64,000 bases of DNA from Pithys albifrons albifrons (lineage: Eukaryota > Chordata > Aves > Passeriformes > Thamnophilidae): assembly GCF_047495875.1 (NCBI RefSeq), contig NC_092464.1, positions 6,234,737 to 6,298,736 of the forward strand, read 5' to 3'. Position numbers and translations under genes: made by a program. Below are positions 51,501 through 62,867 of this stretch, piece after piece. Within the stretch, counting starts at the first letter, position 1, and every line of letters starts with the position of its first letter. The notes beneath the pieces were generated by a model. It ran no database searches. It had not been told where the DNA came from and saw only the letters and a program-made list of their open reading frames with translations.

Positions 51501-52828
51501 CCCTTTAAAGTTGTTGGTTGACCTGGAATTGAGCAGCCCTTTGGCAACACTGCCAGAACCTCTTTTCTCTCCTGCTGCATGTAGATTTTGGGCAATAGCA
51601 TGAAAGAGGAGGTGACAGAAGATGCATAAAAAGAGAGTATGTGGATGTATGCATCTCAAGTGCACAGCTAGTAAACCTGCACAATTTTTACACATCCTTT
51701 ACACATTCTCTGTCAGTTGAAGATCCCAAACCATATTCAGTTTATCATGTGCTCCCATCAGTCTGACTTGTCTGTCGTCACACGGAGGCTAAAGGGAGGC
51801 TGGTCTCAGGCAGAACTATAAAGTTATTGATCCCAATGGAGGGTTTTAGAGTGATGATTAGCTCAGCTTACAACTCCTGTACAATGCCGGGCTCTTCCCA
51901 GAAAGTCACAAAACCACTTTAAAGTAAGCCATTGTGGCTATGAGAAATGAGCCCCAGAGTATTCTATGCAGCAGTTTGAAATTTCAGATGATGAGAAAAC
52001 CTTCTCTGACTGCACATTTTCCTCTGAGTAATAGAAATGTCTTAGTTTAAATTTCAGCTGCCATTTCTATTATCAAAGCTTGCACTGGCAGCAGCTGTCT
52101 TCCTGAAAGCTACCAATTTGTGCCACTGTCATTGGGAGGGTTCTGAGGGAGAGAGCCCACCTGATAGCTTCCAAATCTCCTTTGATTACTGAGATGCAAG
52201 TGAGATGCTCTGCCAGCTTGGAGAGCCAAGGGACATATGCCTGTAGCCCACACATACAGTGAAAGGATCTGAAAGGAAAGCTGAACAATGAAAGTCAGCA
52301 CAGGTGCAAGAAGTGAGGAGTGAGGCTGAGAAAGGACCACCTTAAGCTATATTAATTTATCCCTATTATGTTGCTGCTGGTCACTGAAACATTATAGTTT
52401 GTGTCTTTTTTCAATCCCCTCTCCTTGCCCTCTTCATAGTGCTGGGGAGATCTCTCCCTGTCAGTTGACAAGATTTCTTGATGATTTAATGATTTTAGCC
52501 TCATAATGAGAACAGAGTAACTGTCTTTCATTTTTTCCCCGTCTCTGATATTTATAATTTAAATGAGGGTTATCCTTACAGGAAACCAGCTCCAAAAAGC
52601 TCAGCAGCAAACACAGTAATGTACTGGCTGCATCTTCTCAAGGTTCACTTTGGCTTCCTAAATGATTAAATGTGGAAATCATAGCCTTGAACCTCCACAG
52701 AGTGTCTTGTAATTGCTTATGACCATCTTTTCATATGTCAAATCACCTTTCAGTCTCCTGAAGGAGTAAGAAGCACATTATTGGGAGAGTAAGGTGATGG
52801 GACAATTCAGTGTACACAGTCCAGTCAA

Positions 52829-52876
52829 ACTAATACTAATACTAATACTAATACTAATACTAATACTAATACTAAT
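52829..52876 (+). repeat. (ACTAAT)8 hexanucleotide microsatellite
   Basis: Eight perfect copies of ACTAAT, 48 bp. Read as RNA, seven of the eight units are preceded by U and so form UACUAAU, close to the optimal branch-point sequence UACUAAC. The array lies about 9.8 kb upstream of the exon 18 acceptor. Confidence 0.95.
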
Positions 52877-53439
52877 GCATTCTGCCAGAACTTACCTGCA
52901 ATTTAGCTACATTGAAGGTTTCAGACATCTGAGGGGTCTGTACCATTTACATTAGATATCTAAGTCCAATGCTTTTGTCTTCAAAAGTTTCTGCTTTATT
53001 ATTGCTTTCCCTTCAAGTGGCCCACAGCTGTAGCCCAGAATAAATAGCATGTGCCTTTATCACAGTGATATTACTTTGTGGTTCAGAGGAATTCTTGGAT
53101 TAATGGACTGAAAGGAGGTTCTAGATGAGTAATGCTGGGTGTCCTAAATCAGGCCCCAAAGTACAAGTGTCCTGCACTGTGTAACTCTATCTTGTTCCTA
53201 TTACCCCAGCTCTCACTGATGTCCAGATCTTTCATCACATTATCTGGATCCTTTTCTTCATCCATGAGTTCCTACAGGCAGGAAATTTTGGTTGTACAAC
53301 CTAAGGGAATGGCTCTACCTTTTCCTTGTTGTTTGAGTCAGTCCAACAGGGTTGTTATGCCTTTCTCCCCTTTCTTAAATTTAGCCACTACGTGTATAGC
53401 TTTACTCAAACCACTTCCCTGAAGTCGATCTGTTTGTAG

Positions 53440-54000
53440 GTACTCAGCATGACACCACGAAGGAAGTCCATGCGATGGGTAATTGTGGCTCCCTGGCTTT
53501 TGGCCACGTCTTGCTCTCGTCCCCTGTGCAGTGACAGAGCCAGGTGCGGGCGCTGCTTTCCGCAGGGATAACACCTTAGTGTTTTCACATGCAGCGCAGT
53601 GCCGAGCCAGCAGCACTTGCCTGCTTGTGTTCAGAAAATGCCATTATTGATTTGTTCCAATGGAGTGGCTAATTGGGTCATACGGAAAGTGCTGGCTGCG
53701 CTGCCGGGACAGAGCGCTCTGCAGCTTCGTACCCCTTCCCTGGCTCCCAGCACTCATGCCCTGGCAGCGCTGTCTTTTCGTGCTCCAGGTCCAGGTTCCA
53801 GCTCCCACCGGAGCCAGTCTGTACTATCCTGAGGAGAGCTGGTTCCTTCTCTTGCCTCAGGCTTGCTCCCGGCTCCGGAAATCTTCAAACTGCAGGGAAT
53901 TGTTGCTGCACCTCCTGGGGCTCACCTTGCCCTGACCTGGCGGGGAATATTGCCTGCAGGGAGGGAACAGTGTCTTTCTTTTATTGCCTCCCGGTTTCCC
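53440..54000. other. CpG-richer block in intron 17
   Basis: I count about 21 CpG dinucleotides in roughly 550 bp with elevated G+C, against a CpG-poor background in the neighbouring kilobases. Both strands carry overlapping open frames of 60-124 codons (for example 53673-54047 on +, 53338-53616 on -), as expected of G+C-rich DNA, and none resembles a known protein. It might be an intragenic CpG island, an alternative promoter or enhancer, or a remnant of an inserted element such as an LTR. The sequence does not decide. Confidence 0.45.
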
Positions 54001-57000
54001 ACCTGCACAGTTGCACTTCTCAGTGGGATTTTCCTAGATCCCTCTGAGGCAGACTAGCACCTCTGCTGTCATTTTCAAGATATTTGGGTCTGGGTCTGCA
54101 CAGAGGACTCCAGGACTGTCCATTACCTGGATTACGTGCACCAGATGAGTACTTGCTACAGAGCACATTCTCATCTCTCAATCATACTCACATTTTTTTC
54201 TCAATTGAGAGTTACTCCCCCTCTTATGCCCTTGTCTGGACTTCACCAAAAACATTTCCCAGGAAAAACAGGTTCCCAGCTTTAGATGAGTAATTGCCTC
54301 TGTACACCTCAAAGATAAAGCTGGCTCTACCTCAGTCTCTATTCCACTGGTACAGTTTCTATATTGCCCTGAACTGGACCAAAACCCCAAGCCTTTATTC
54401 TCTTCTTCCTCTTATATATTTTTTTCAGAATTGCTAACTCATGTCATTTGCCAAGGTCAAACTCTTTCTGATTACTTTTTTGCATGTTTCTACCAGTAAG
54501 AGATTCGCAACTTTGAGGTCAGAGAGGACCATAAGGGTATGATGGTTTTGCTTTCTCATAGCACTGAGTCAAAGACTTCAACCACTAATTTCTTCACAGA
54601 GCCTGTAAGTTTATTTTAGCTATGATACGTCATTTGTAAGACAGGGCGAAAAAAAAAAAGGATGAAATATCTCAGGTAACAGAGAGTTCACCATCTGCGT
54701 GTGGACCCACATCTGTTTCATTTGTATGCAGTGGAAATTTTACTGTACAATTCCTGTGCATTACAGACCTGCTCCTAAACATGAGGGGATTCCGTAAAAG
54801 TCAACAGAATTATTCCAGGTTGATGTAAGCATATCCAAAATTATCGAAAATTTCTATAAAAATGCCAGTGCACAATGTTTTAGATGTAAAATTGTTTTTG
54901 ACAATGTCTTATGCTCCTAATAATTCTAACATCTATAAATCAGAGATGCCATGCAGGTATGTTTTTATTTGATAGGGTGCATTAATTTCAGCCTTTTAGT
55001 GCAGGAAAATATACTTTAGTGTCAGGAACCCTAATACCCTTTCAATCTGTATTTATATTCCTTCTGTCTTCAGTTCCAGTCTGTGGGGCACATTCTCTTT
55101 GAGTGCAGGTGGATAAACCACCTTTGAATTCTTTTGATGACTCCCCAGTTCTCACTGGCAGGAGAGTGAGCCCACGTGTGTACATGCCTGCAGCACACAA
55201 TAAATCTTACAGCATTCTTCTTGTCAGCTTTATTTGGGCCAATATTTTTTTCCTGATCATTAAGTAAGATAGCAGGAGGTTTTCATTATTATTACATAGA
55301 TAGTTCGCCTGAATTTCTCTCTTTTTAAGAAGTATGTTTTGCTTTGTGTTTCTTGAAAACTGTGTAGGACTCAATTATTAGCTAATTATTTTAGCAATAA
55401 AAGAGAGCATTTTTGGATTTATTGCCTTTGAAAGAATAGCAGCAAGGGCATTAGAAAAAGAGACAGGACTGTAAATCCTGGCAGCAGATTTAAAATACCT
55501 ATGTCCTCATCTTTGCTTCTACATACAGAAAGACATTTGTATTTATTTTGTTGCAGCACGGTGGGGCAGAAGACTCCCGTGTCAGATCTCTGCTGATGTG
55601 ATTAGAGCAGTCACACCATGAACACAGGTTTTAGGGTGCTTATTCAGTACACGGTGGCAGGGAAATATATTTGTCCACAGCATAATGCCTAAGGTGCAGG
55701 AAGCACAGGGAGTTGATGGAAGAGAGAAAGAGGGGGGAGGAAAAAACCCCAGCCTGGCATTGAAAGAGCCGATATCAGGCATAGCAGAGTTGACAACATG
55801 CGTTTGGACAAGTGCCCAGACCATGGACTACACGTCAGTCACAGCTTACTGGATGCCATTTCCCAGTATCCATATCCCTCCCCGGAGCAAAATGTTGCCC
55901 AGAAATGAGCATTTCTCGCTGTTTCTCGCTTTGGTAGAGAAAATGCCGACATTTAGCATTTTGGACAAAGTGAACAGCAGCCAGTTCCCCAACAGCTCCT
56001 GTGCCAAGTGAGGCAGTGTACGCGTGCGTGTGTTGGAGGGGTGAAACTGCTCCCATTAATTATAGTCCAAAATAACAACATTTAAATTAATGATTTTTTT
56101 TTGCTATTGCCTATAATAATATGAGACTTGCTTAATGATCAAAATATTAACATATTATTTGGGCAAAAGTTTCTGGGTTATTTCAGGCACTCTCATTCAC
56201 TGAACTTTGAGGCAAACTTCCAGAACTTAAACTTCCAGCAGAGAAGCTCTTTAGTTTGAGTTCTTCATATTATACTGTGGAGAGATCACAATTACCAAAA
56301 GAAACATAAAATAGTTTGTGATTAAACTTCAAAATGCAATTTAGCAGAAGGTATTAGGTTGAACTCTGAACAATGAACACTTATGAAACGCTTTCACTGC
56401 CTATTTAAGCCTATTGAATTGATAACAGGATAAATTAACTTTGGCAGTCCACCTTTTTGCCAAGTTCCCCCTCTTAGACAAGTTTGAAGAGTCAACTCTA
56501 GGAATAATGAATCTATATTTTATTATGGGCAGCGTGTTGCTCAGTGTGGTAAAAGATCTTGGGCCAGGAGAGCAGAAGCCATTAGAAATAATGTGCCTTG
56601 CTCCTCTGCAGTGAAGAGTTCAAAGGCTTAAAATATAATATTCTGGATTAATCCAAGCACTGCCAGACTGCTGTTTCTGTCCTTGAGGGATGACGTTTTT
56701 CAAAGCATCCAGCACTCATGCAGAGACCAGCAGTTAGTGGCTGTGATGGCATTTGTCTGGCAAAGTTTTAGTTTACCTTTATTCAAAATGGAAGAAAATA
56801 CCAGGTCAGGCTGGTTTCAGGAGAGTTTTTGCTGTTAACAGTCTCTGCTGAGCAGCTTTGGTTTCTGGCCAACTCTAGCCTTAGACATTCTAAGTCGTAA
56901 GGGCCAGATTCTGGTATTTTTATCCAACTAAGTACTCACAGTTGCATATTTCTTCTAGATCAGTTTCTGGAGTTTTCTTGTTAATACCTTGTGACTTTTG

Positions 57001-57315
57001 TGGGGAAAAAATGTGTTTCTTAGGTCAAACAGGAAGACAAGATCTGTCTTTAACTACACAGGTGTAACTTCAGACTTCCACAACCTTAACTCTTGACAGG
57101 TGACAGCATAGATGGAAACTCACCTTGGAGCTGCAGACATCCAGGCTGGGGGTATACTTTCATCTACCCAAGAGCTGGGCAACAGATCTCTGCTGTTTCC
57201 AAACTCAGGGATTATTGTGTTTCACCTGTTTTGCCCATGTGTCTTTTATGCATGTGTTAGTGATTTGGGTTTTTATAAACAGGGTTCTTATAAAGGCTAG
57301 GCCATCAAGAAAGTG

Positions 57316-57329
57316 AAAAAAAAAAAAAA
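57316..57329. repeat. A14 homopolymer
   Basis: Fourteen A residues after AAAGTG in intron 17. No retroposon body was recognised upstream. Confidence 0.75.
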
Positions 57330-60328
57330 GAGCATATATGGATGTACATGGCAAATGGGATCAGCACCTTCTAATTCTGATGTTTTACTACTCTCTTTGA
57401 ACCGTATTGTTTCTGGTTTCTGCATGGAGGAATGGGAAGAGAAATGACAAGGAGGAGCGGATAAGGGCTGCAAAACTGAACAAAAATCAGTCTACTAAGC
57501 TAGCCTGATGTCTGGTTGTTTCTGCTGAAATGGAATGATGGACCAAGTGGCATAGGATGGAGAGTGGGCACCATCAGTCTCAAATAAACAGGTTTAGACT
57601 TTTCTGTTTTCATCCCTTCTCTGAGGAATTTGCAGGTTCTAAATTATGCACATGTGACAACCTTAAGGTAGGATTTGATATGCTCTATGTCACTATTCAA
57701 ATGTTGTAGTCTACTGATAAAATGCCATTGTAAAGGAACATAGTACAACACAAGTCCTTTCTGTGTCTCAGCTATAATCCCAGTGCTGTGTATTCCTCCA
57801 GGTTTTCCTCTGATTTCTCATTAAACTGAGTAGTGGCAACTCTGCTTTACAGAAGAGATTCTTCAAAGTGAATTAGAGAGATACTTAAATGTGCACACTT
57901 AAAATTGACAGCTGCACTCCATCCCTCTTTTATTCCTAGCAGAGTAAGTGATACTAATCTGCTCTTCTCATATTAAGAAAGCAAGGGAATTTTCCTGATT
58001 TATTTAGTGATTTCTTTTCATGCAGAAAGATAAATTTACTGATTTTATTAGTGATACAGGGATTTACATTTATTTGTGAAAGAGGAGAACCAAGATCATA
58101 AATGATCTGTTCTGGTAATAAGAATGCACAACTAATTTCTCTGGTTTGTAATTTTTATTTCTCTCCTGTTTTAGCTCAGATTTTTCAAGGCTTTTCAGAA
58201 AGACTGAATTCAGCATTATCTGAGGGTTGTCAACCCGACAGCTCTGCAACAAAAAGTCTCGTCTACTTTACATTTAAAACAAGTGCCACCAAGGCAGTAA
58301 TGCAAGCTCACTGTGTTTCATTAGCACTGCAATCTGCTTGCTTCTCCACTTATGTAGAGGTAGGATATAAACAGCTCAGTTTTCACCATCATTTACTTCT
58401 TGGCTTCTTTGCAGAGGAAAGGTGCCAGTTACTAGACACAAACTGTTGCTGAGAAAGGGTGCCAATTGCTACCAGGCATGGCAATTTTATGAAATCCCTA
58501 GCTGTCTGCAAGGAGGAACACAAACATCAACAATCACTTTACAGAGTAAACAGTCCTCTTGTAACTACGTATGTCACACTGTTGAACTGAATTTACTACA
58601 CATGAAAAGCTCTGCAGACTTCTGTTATAGTATCTGAAATGTGGCTATAGGAAACTTTGCAGGTTAAAGTGTCTTGTAATATGTTAAAGGAATAAAAGAG
58701 CTGCATTTCTAGAAGACACTCAATTGCATAGTATTACTCACTTATGAATGGCTAAAGCAAAGATATTTCTGTCGTCAGCATGCTGGGCTATGCTGCTGCT
58801 TTTTCTGATGGGCAACTTCCCATAGTAAAGGAGGGTCCCACTGGAATGGCCAAGTGCGTGCAGACATGTAGGTCAGATGGGGAGTGGACTGGAACAAGCC
58901 TTCCACTCCTGAGTCTGCACCTGGAAATGTCTTCACCAGCTCATTCCTGGAAAGTGATCACAGAACCCAGACTTCCCTGAATTCCAATTATTGTCTCAAA
59001 AGTGCTCCTCAAAGAGGCAGATGGACACAGGACTGTGGTGGGGAGCAGAGAACACACATGGTGTTAAAGCTTCCCATTGCATTGAGGATTGAGTAAAGGG
59101 CAATTTGCATTTGCACTGTCTCACCAGAGAAAGGGAAAACCCTTATCCTTCTCATAAAATAATTTCAATTAACTTCATCCTGCCACATACTTTTTGCTGC
59201 TGGCATTGCAGTGACAATGGCAAGGGAGGAAGGCTCCCAAGCCAGTTCCCATTTCTTTCCTCCCCACCTGCTTGGGACAAGAAACTTCCTGATATCAAAG
59301 GATTTGCATGTGTTCTTTCCCACAATGATCATGGCCAGGGAATCAGGGAACAAATGTTGCCAGTTAGGGTTAGATGAGGAGGGAAAGATTAGGAGAACCC
59401 ACTTGAACCGATCACCATCCAAAAGGCAAGTCTTGGGCTCCTCTTTCTAAATTTGTTCCCACAGAATGGAAAAAATGATATTTCCATTGGGAAGGAATAA
59501 AGTGAATCCATGTTGATGACAGGTATTTGTCTTGTTTTGCCAACAGCAAGTCCTCTTTCCAAAGGAGTGGCATTTGCACTAATCCCCATTTGAGCCTGAA
59601 ACAATTAGCCAATGTGTGCTTTTCAGAGACAGAACGTAGTGTGGAGCCTTTGCATTTATTTGTGTCAGCAAACAAGTATGTGGGTCTATGCACAAGCACA
59701 CTTGAGATGTCACCCAGATTACACTCTGTTTTCAGAGCTGTTGCTGTTTTGCTGGTGCTACAACTGGCTTGCAACATTCAAGCATACACTGTGTCCATCC
59801 TCCTCCATGTGCTAATTACTGGTATGGTGTTGGCAGATCACCTCGTTTTAGGGTCTGAATCAGAGCAGTGGTGAGCAAACTTTTGCTCTGTGCTATAAAG
59901 GAACTGAAATCTGTCCTGAGCTCCCAATGTACCCTTTGCTTGCACAAAATCTTTGTATTACTGAGTAGTTTTATTTTATAAATGAAGAAAACAACTGATA
60001 AATATTAACATAATGTGTATTGCCTTGGTAACATGGCACTTGATACAAAAATTAAAAACAAATTATGTAAACCACCCACGGTGGGAAGCTTTACAGAAGA
60101 TAGACCTGCTGCCGTTGCTGCCAGAAGAACAAATCATCTGGAATCAGAACAAAAGCAAACAGCCCAGAGTTAAACAACACAAACCACCTTTCCCCAGATA
60201 GGTCTCTGATGATTTTCAGGTGCTGTGTGCTGGAAATGAGACTGTTGCATCCCATGAGAGAGGTCTAGCAGGGTTGTCATCAGTTGATTCCCAAACACTC
60301 CTTCTGGGATCAGTCTACAAACCCAAAT

Positions 60329-60368
60329 TCTTTTGAAGAGTCTATTTTTCTTTTGAAGAGTCTATTTC
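60329..60368 (+). repeat. tandem duplication of a 20-bp unit
   Basis: TCTTTTGAAGAGTCTATTTT is followed immediately by the same unit with one substitution near its end. Probably a local slippage duplication. Confidence 0.85.
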
Positions 60369-62717
60369 TCTTAGGCATTTTCTCCCACTTCATTTAGAGA
60401 ACAAGTCTGAAAACACATGCTGATGAACCAAATTGTTGTCCAAGCACGTGTGCATGTTGTCCCCATTGAATAATTTGCCAGGATACATTTCATCAGTTTT
60501 AATTAATTTTAACTCCTTGGATACTTGGTAGAAGTGCAATTCCTAGGAAGAAGCTGGGCCCACGCTTCCGGGAGATTAGTCTCTAGGAAAGGGTTGCTAA
60601 ATCTTAGTACCACACAGAGGGATTAGGAAATAGAGATTTGATGTAATTTTAGCTTTTGACTGTAACTTAGCACAATAATTGGCTTAAAAACTTGAATATT
60701 CGTCAGAATAACCGAGTTACACAGTCTGTCCTCTTAGAGCACAAGGCTTCTAATGAATCTGAGTACACAATCTGTCTGCATAAATGAATTTGAGACGTCA
60801 CCTCAGATTGTGTTGCACTTTTAACATGAAACAATTGTTTCTGTTGTTCCAGTGCTATAACCAATATCATGCCATTAAGATTACTTGGTACTCTGTTGTA
60901 TGCACATTGCATTAAAAAAAAGAAAACTTTTTATGGCTGAGTGCCTTAGTTGTGCATCTTGTGCCTTCCACATTGGTTTCTCCCTTGAATATTACACTAC
61001 TTCCAATTATAAAGACTGTTAAAGAGGCTGAAAGATTGTTGCTCTTTGTTCTAGACAGACTGGTAACTCAATGGTTATGGAGAAATCTTTGGCCAGTGAA
61101 GATCAGTGCTAACTTGTGACTAGAAATCGTATGTACTACATTCTTATACAGAGGGTATAGGCTTGGACATGCATAATTTGATTTATTAAAAGTTAGAATA
61201 TATTTTAGACCACATGGCCTCTGAAGCAGGAAACAAGTAATTTGATTTTAAATTAATTTTCTAGAAACACACGACGACATTTGAAAAGACCGACACAAAC
61301 CTGACAGTCCAAAAGGATTTATACAGAGAGCAATTTACTTAACCAACGGCTTCCTTTGTGTCATTTGGTCTTTCAGACAGTTATATTTGAAATAAAGTGT
61401 TTTTCTGCTTCAGGTACCTCTTGAGAGACTTCCTGTGGTGATGTGGCTTTAGAACTGAGGCAGGTAGGCTGTGGCTCCCTAGGGAAGGGAAATTCACTTA
61501 ATACATGAATAACATCAAATGTCAGTCAAGTCAAGGGAGAAAAAAGGTGGACAAATGAAAGATAAATAGGTTTAAATAATTACTGTTGAAATCCGGTTAT
61601 GCTTGTAATTTTTTTCTCAGCATGGAAGTCCCTCTGTAAGCAACTCAGCACAACCCTTCGAATCCAGCTGGAATTTTATTAATATTTTAGTAGCCGTGTT
61701 AGTAATGGCATGAACAATGTGATGAGCTATGGAGTTTTCAGTGAAATCCCCGTCTTAGGTGAATCAATAAAGCCACACAAACAGAGAGCCTGGGCCTCCA
61801 GAGGTAGGGATCAACCCTGCAAACATACTTTCCTCTGCCATTAGTCCTGGGAGTACTTCTTAAGAGCTCAGCAGCAAAATAATCATCACCTCAGGAAGAA
61901 GAGGCTGGGTTTAATGGTACCTCTCATGCTAGCAAGCACTAGGTCTAGTCCGATGTGTCTATGGAAAAAAAAATTATTGCTCTGATTCCAGAGTCCATCC
62001 CCTTTCAGGGAAGCACTTCAAAATGTGCTCTCCTTTCAACCTGTGGCTGAGCCCTTTTGGCATCAGTGGGTGCAAAGTAGCCTTAAGTGTTTTGCTGAAT
62101 AGGAGCTGCCTGCATTTGTGTGTTTACCTGCAGTTTTTCCATGTCTACTGTCAGATACTTTTTATCTCTTCAATGAATTTTACATTTTCTTCCCCTTCAG
62201 TCTCTGTCTTGTCTTCTCTGGGCGTGTGTGTTTCTCACACTGTTTCAAGCAGACTTGTAGCAGAGTATTGGGGTTTGCTCTCTTGCGTTTCTCCAGCTGT
62301 TACTCTGGGTATCACCACCTGATTGTGCCACTTCAGAGTACACCCCTTGGTTATCCAGCAGAACTGCAAACACCTCCCTGTGTGCCTCAAGTCGCTGGAG
62401 GAAGTTTGTGTCTCAAAACCAAACTCAAAATGGAAATTGCAAGGGAGTTTCCTCCCACCTCAGCAACAACAGTTCAGAAAAAAAGTTGGACTGTTTGTAT
62501 GTCCATTTTCTACAGCTGAATGGCTCAGCATATCCAGTTGCTGAAGTTCAAAAGTTGCAACATAAGCTTATGTTATCTTGTTTATTGCCATTTTCCTTAA
62601 GATGCCGTCCCCTGGCAAGTATAGTCCAGGTTATTTTCTCTTCTAGCTGGAGAGTTCTCTCTAAGAAATAAGCATGCTATCAAAGAAAAAGAAAATAAAC
62701 CCATCTAGGATTATTTC

Positions 62718-62723
62718 CAGCAG
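62718..62723 (+). promoter_or_regulatory. SCN5A: NAGNAG tandem 3' splice site CAGCAG at exon 18
   Basis: The sequence TTTCCAGCAGGAA offers two AG acceptors 3 nt apart. Use of the first gives exon 17-exon 18 junction EMEQ|QEKQ; use of the second removes one Gln (EMEQ|EKQ). Human exon 18 has the same arrangement and yields the Q1077 and Q1077del isoforms (family knowledge, from memory). Both choices keep the frame. Confidence 0.85.
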
Positions 62724-62867
62724 GAAAAACAGCTGCAGCTGAGGGGGCAGCGAGGCCCAAGCCCAGGCGTCCGGAGTCAGAACTCTGAGATTTGTGAAGA
62801 GTTAAGTGAGTTACACGTGGATAAGCAGTTGAAGGCTGAGCCACCACCTCCAGTAGGGCAAAAAGAG
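62721..62867 (+). CDS. SCN5A: SCN5A exon 18: variable D2-D3 linker exon
   Basis: 147 nt (49 codons), phase 0 at both ends, acceptor TTTCCAG, donor GTAACA. It encodes QEKQLQLRGQRGPSPGVRSQ, then NSEICEELSELHVD and KQLKAEPPPPVGQKE. It aligns with human exon 18 at both ends: QESQ at the start, and QQWKAEPQAPGCGE ending at the same junction (KAEP shared). The middle is unalignable and five codons shorter than the 54 in human. No stop codon occurs between the splice sites, and position and phase are exactly as expected after exon 17. The segment is a disordered cytoplasmic linker with no known enzymatic role. Confidence is a little lower than for membrane exons because sequence similarity is short. 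Confidence 0.88.

Larger units (their letters stand above)
48544..62720 (+). other. SCN5A: intron 17 of SCN5A (14.2 kb)
   Basis: 14,177 bp, donor GTAGGC, tandem acceptor CCAGCAG. It contains the hexamer microsatellite (ACTAAT)8 (52829-52876), a CpG-richer block (53440-54000), an A14 run (57316-57329) and a 20-bp tandem duplication (60329-60368). Notably, no CR1 copy was recognised in it. Blocks 50560-50960 and 55560-56160 have few stops and scattered CpGs but no recognisable protein. Confidence 0.9.

Noticed and set aside
53673..54047. 124-codon plus-strand frame in the CpG-richer block
   Set aside because: No recognisable domain, no splice sites in suitable phase, and overlapping frames on both strands as expected of G+C-rich DNA.
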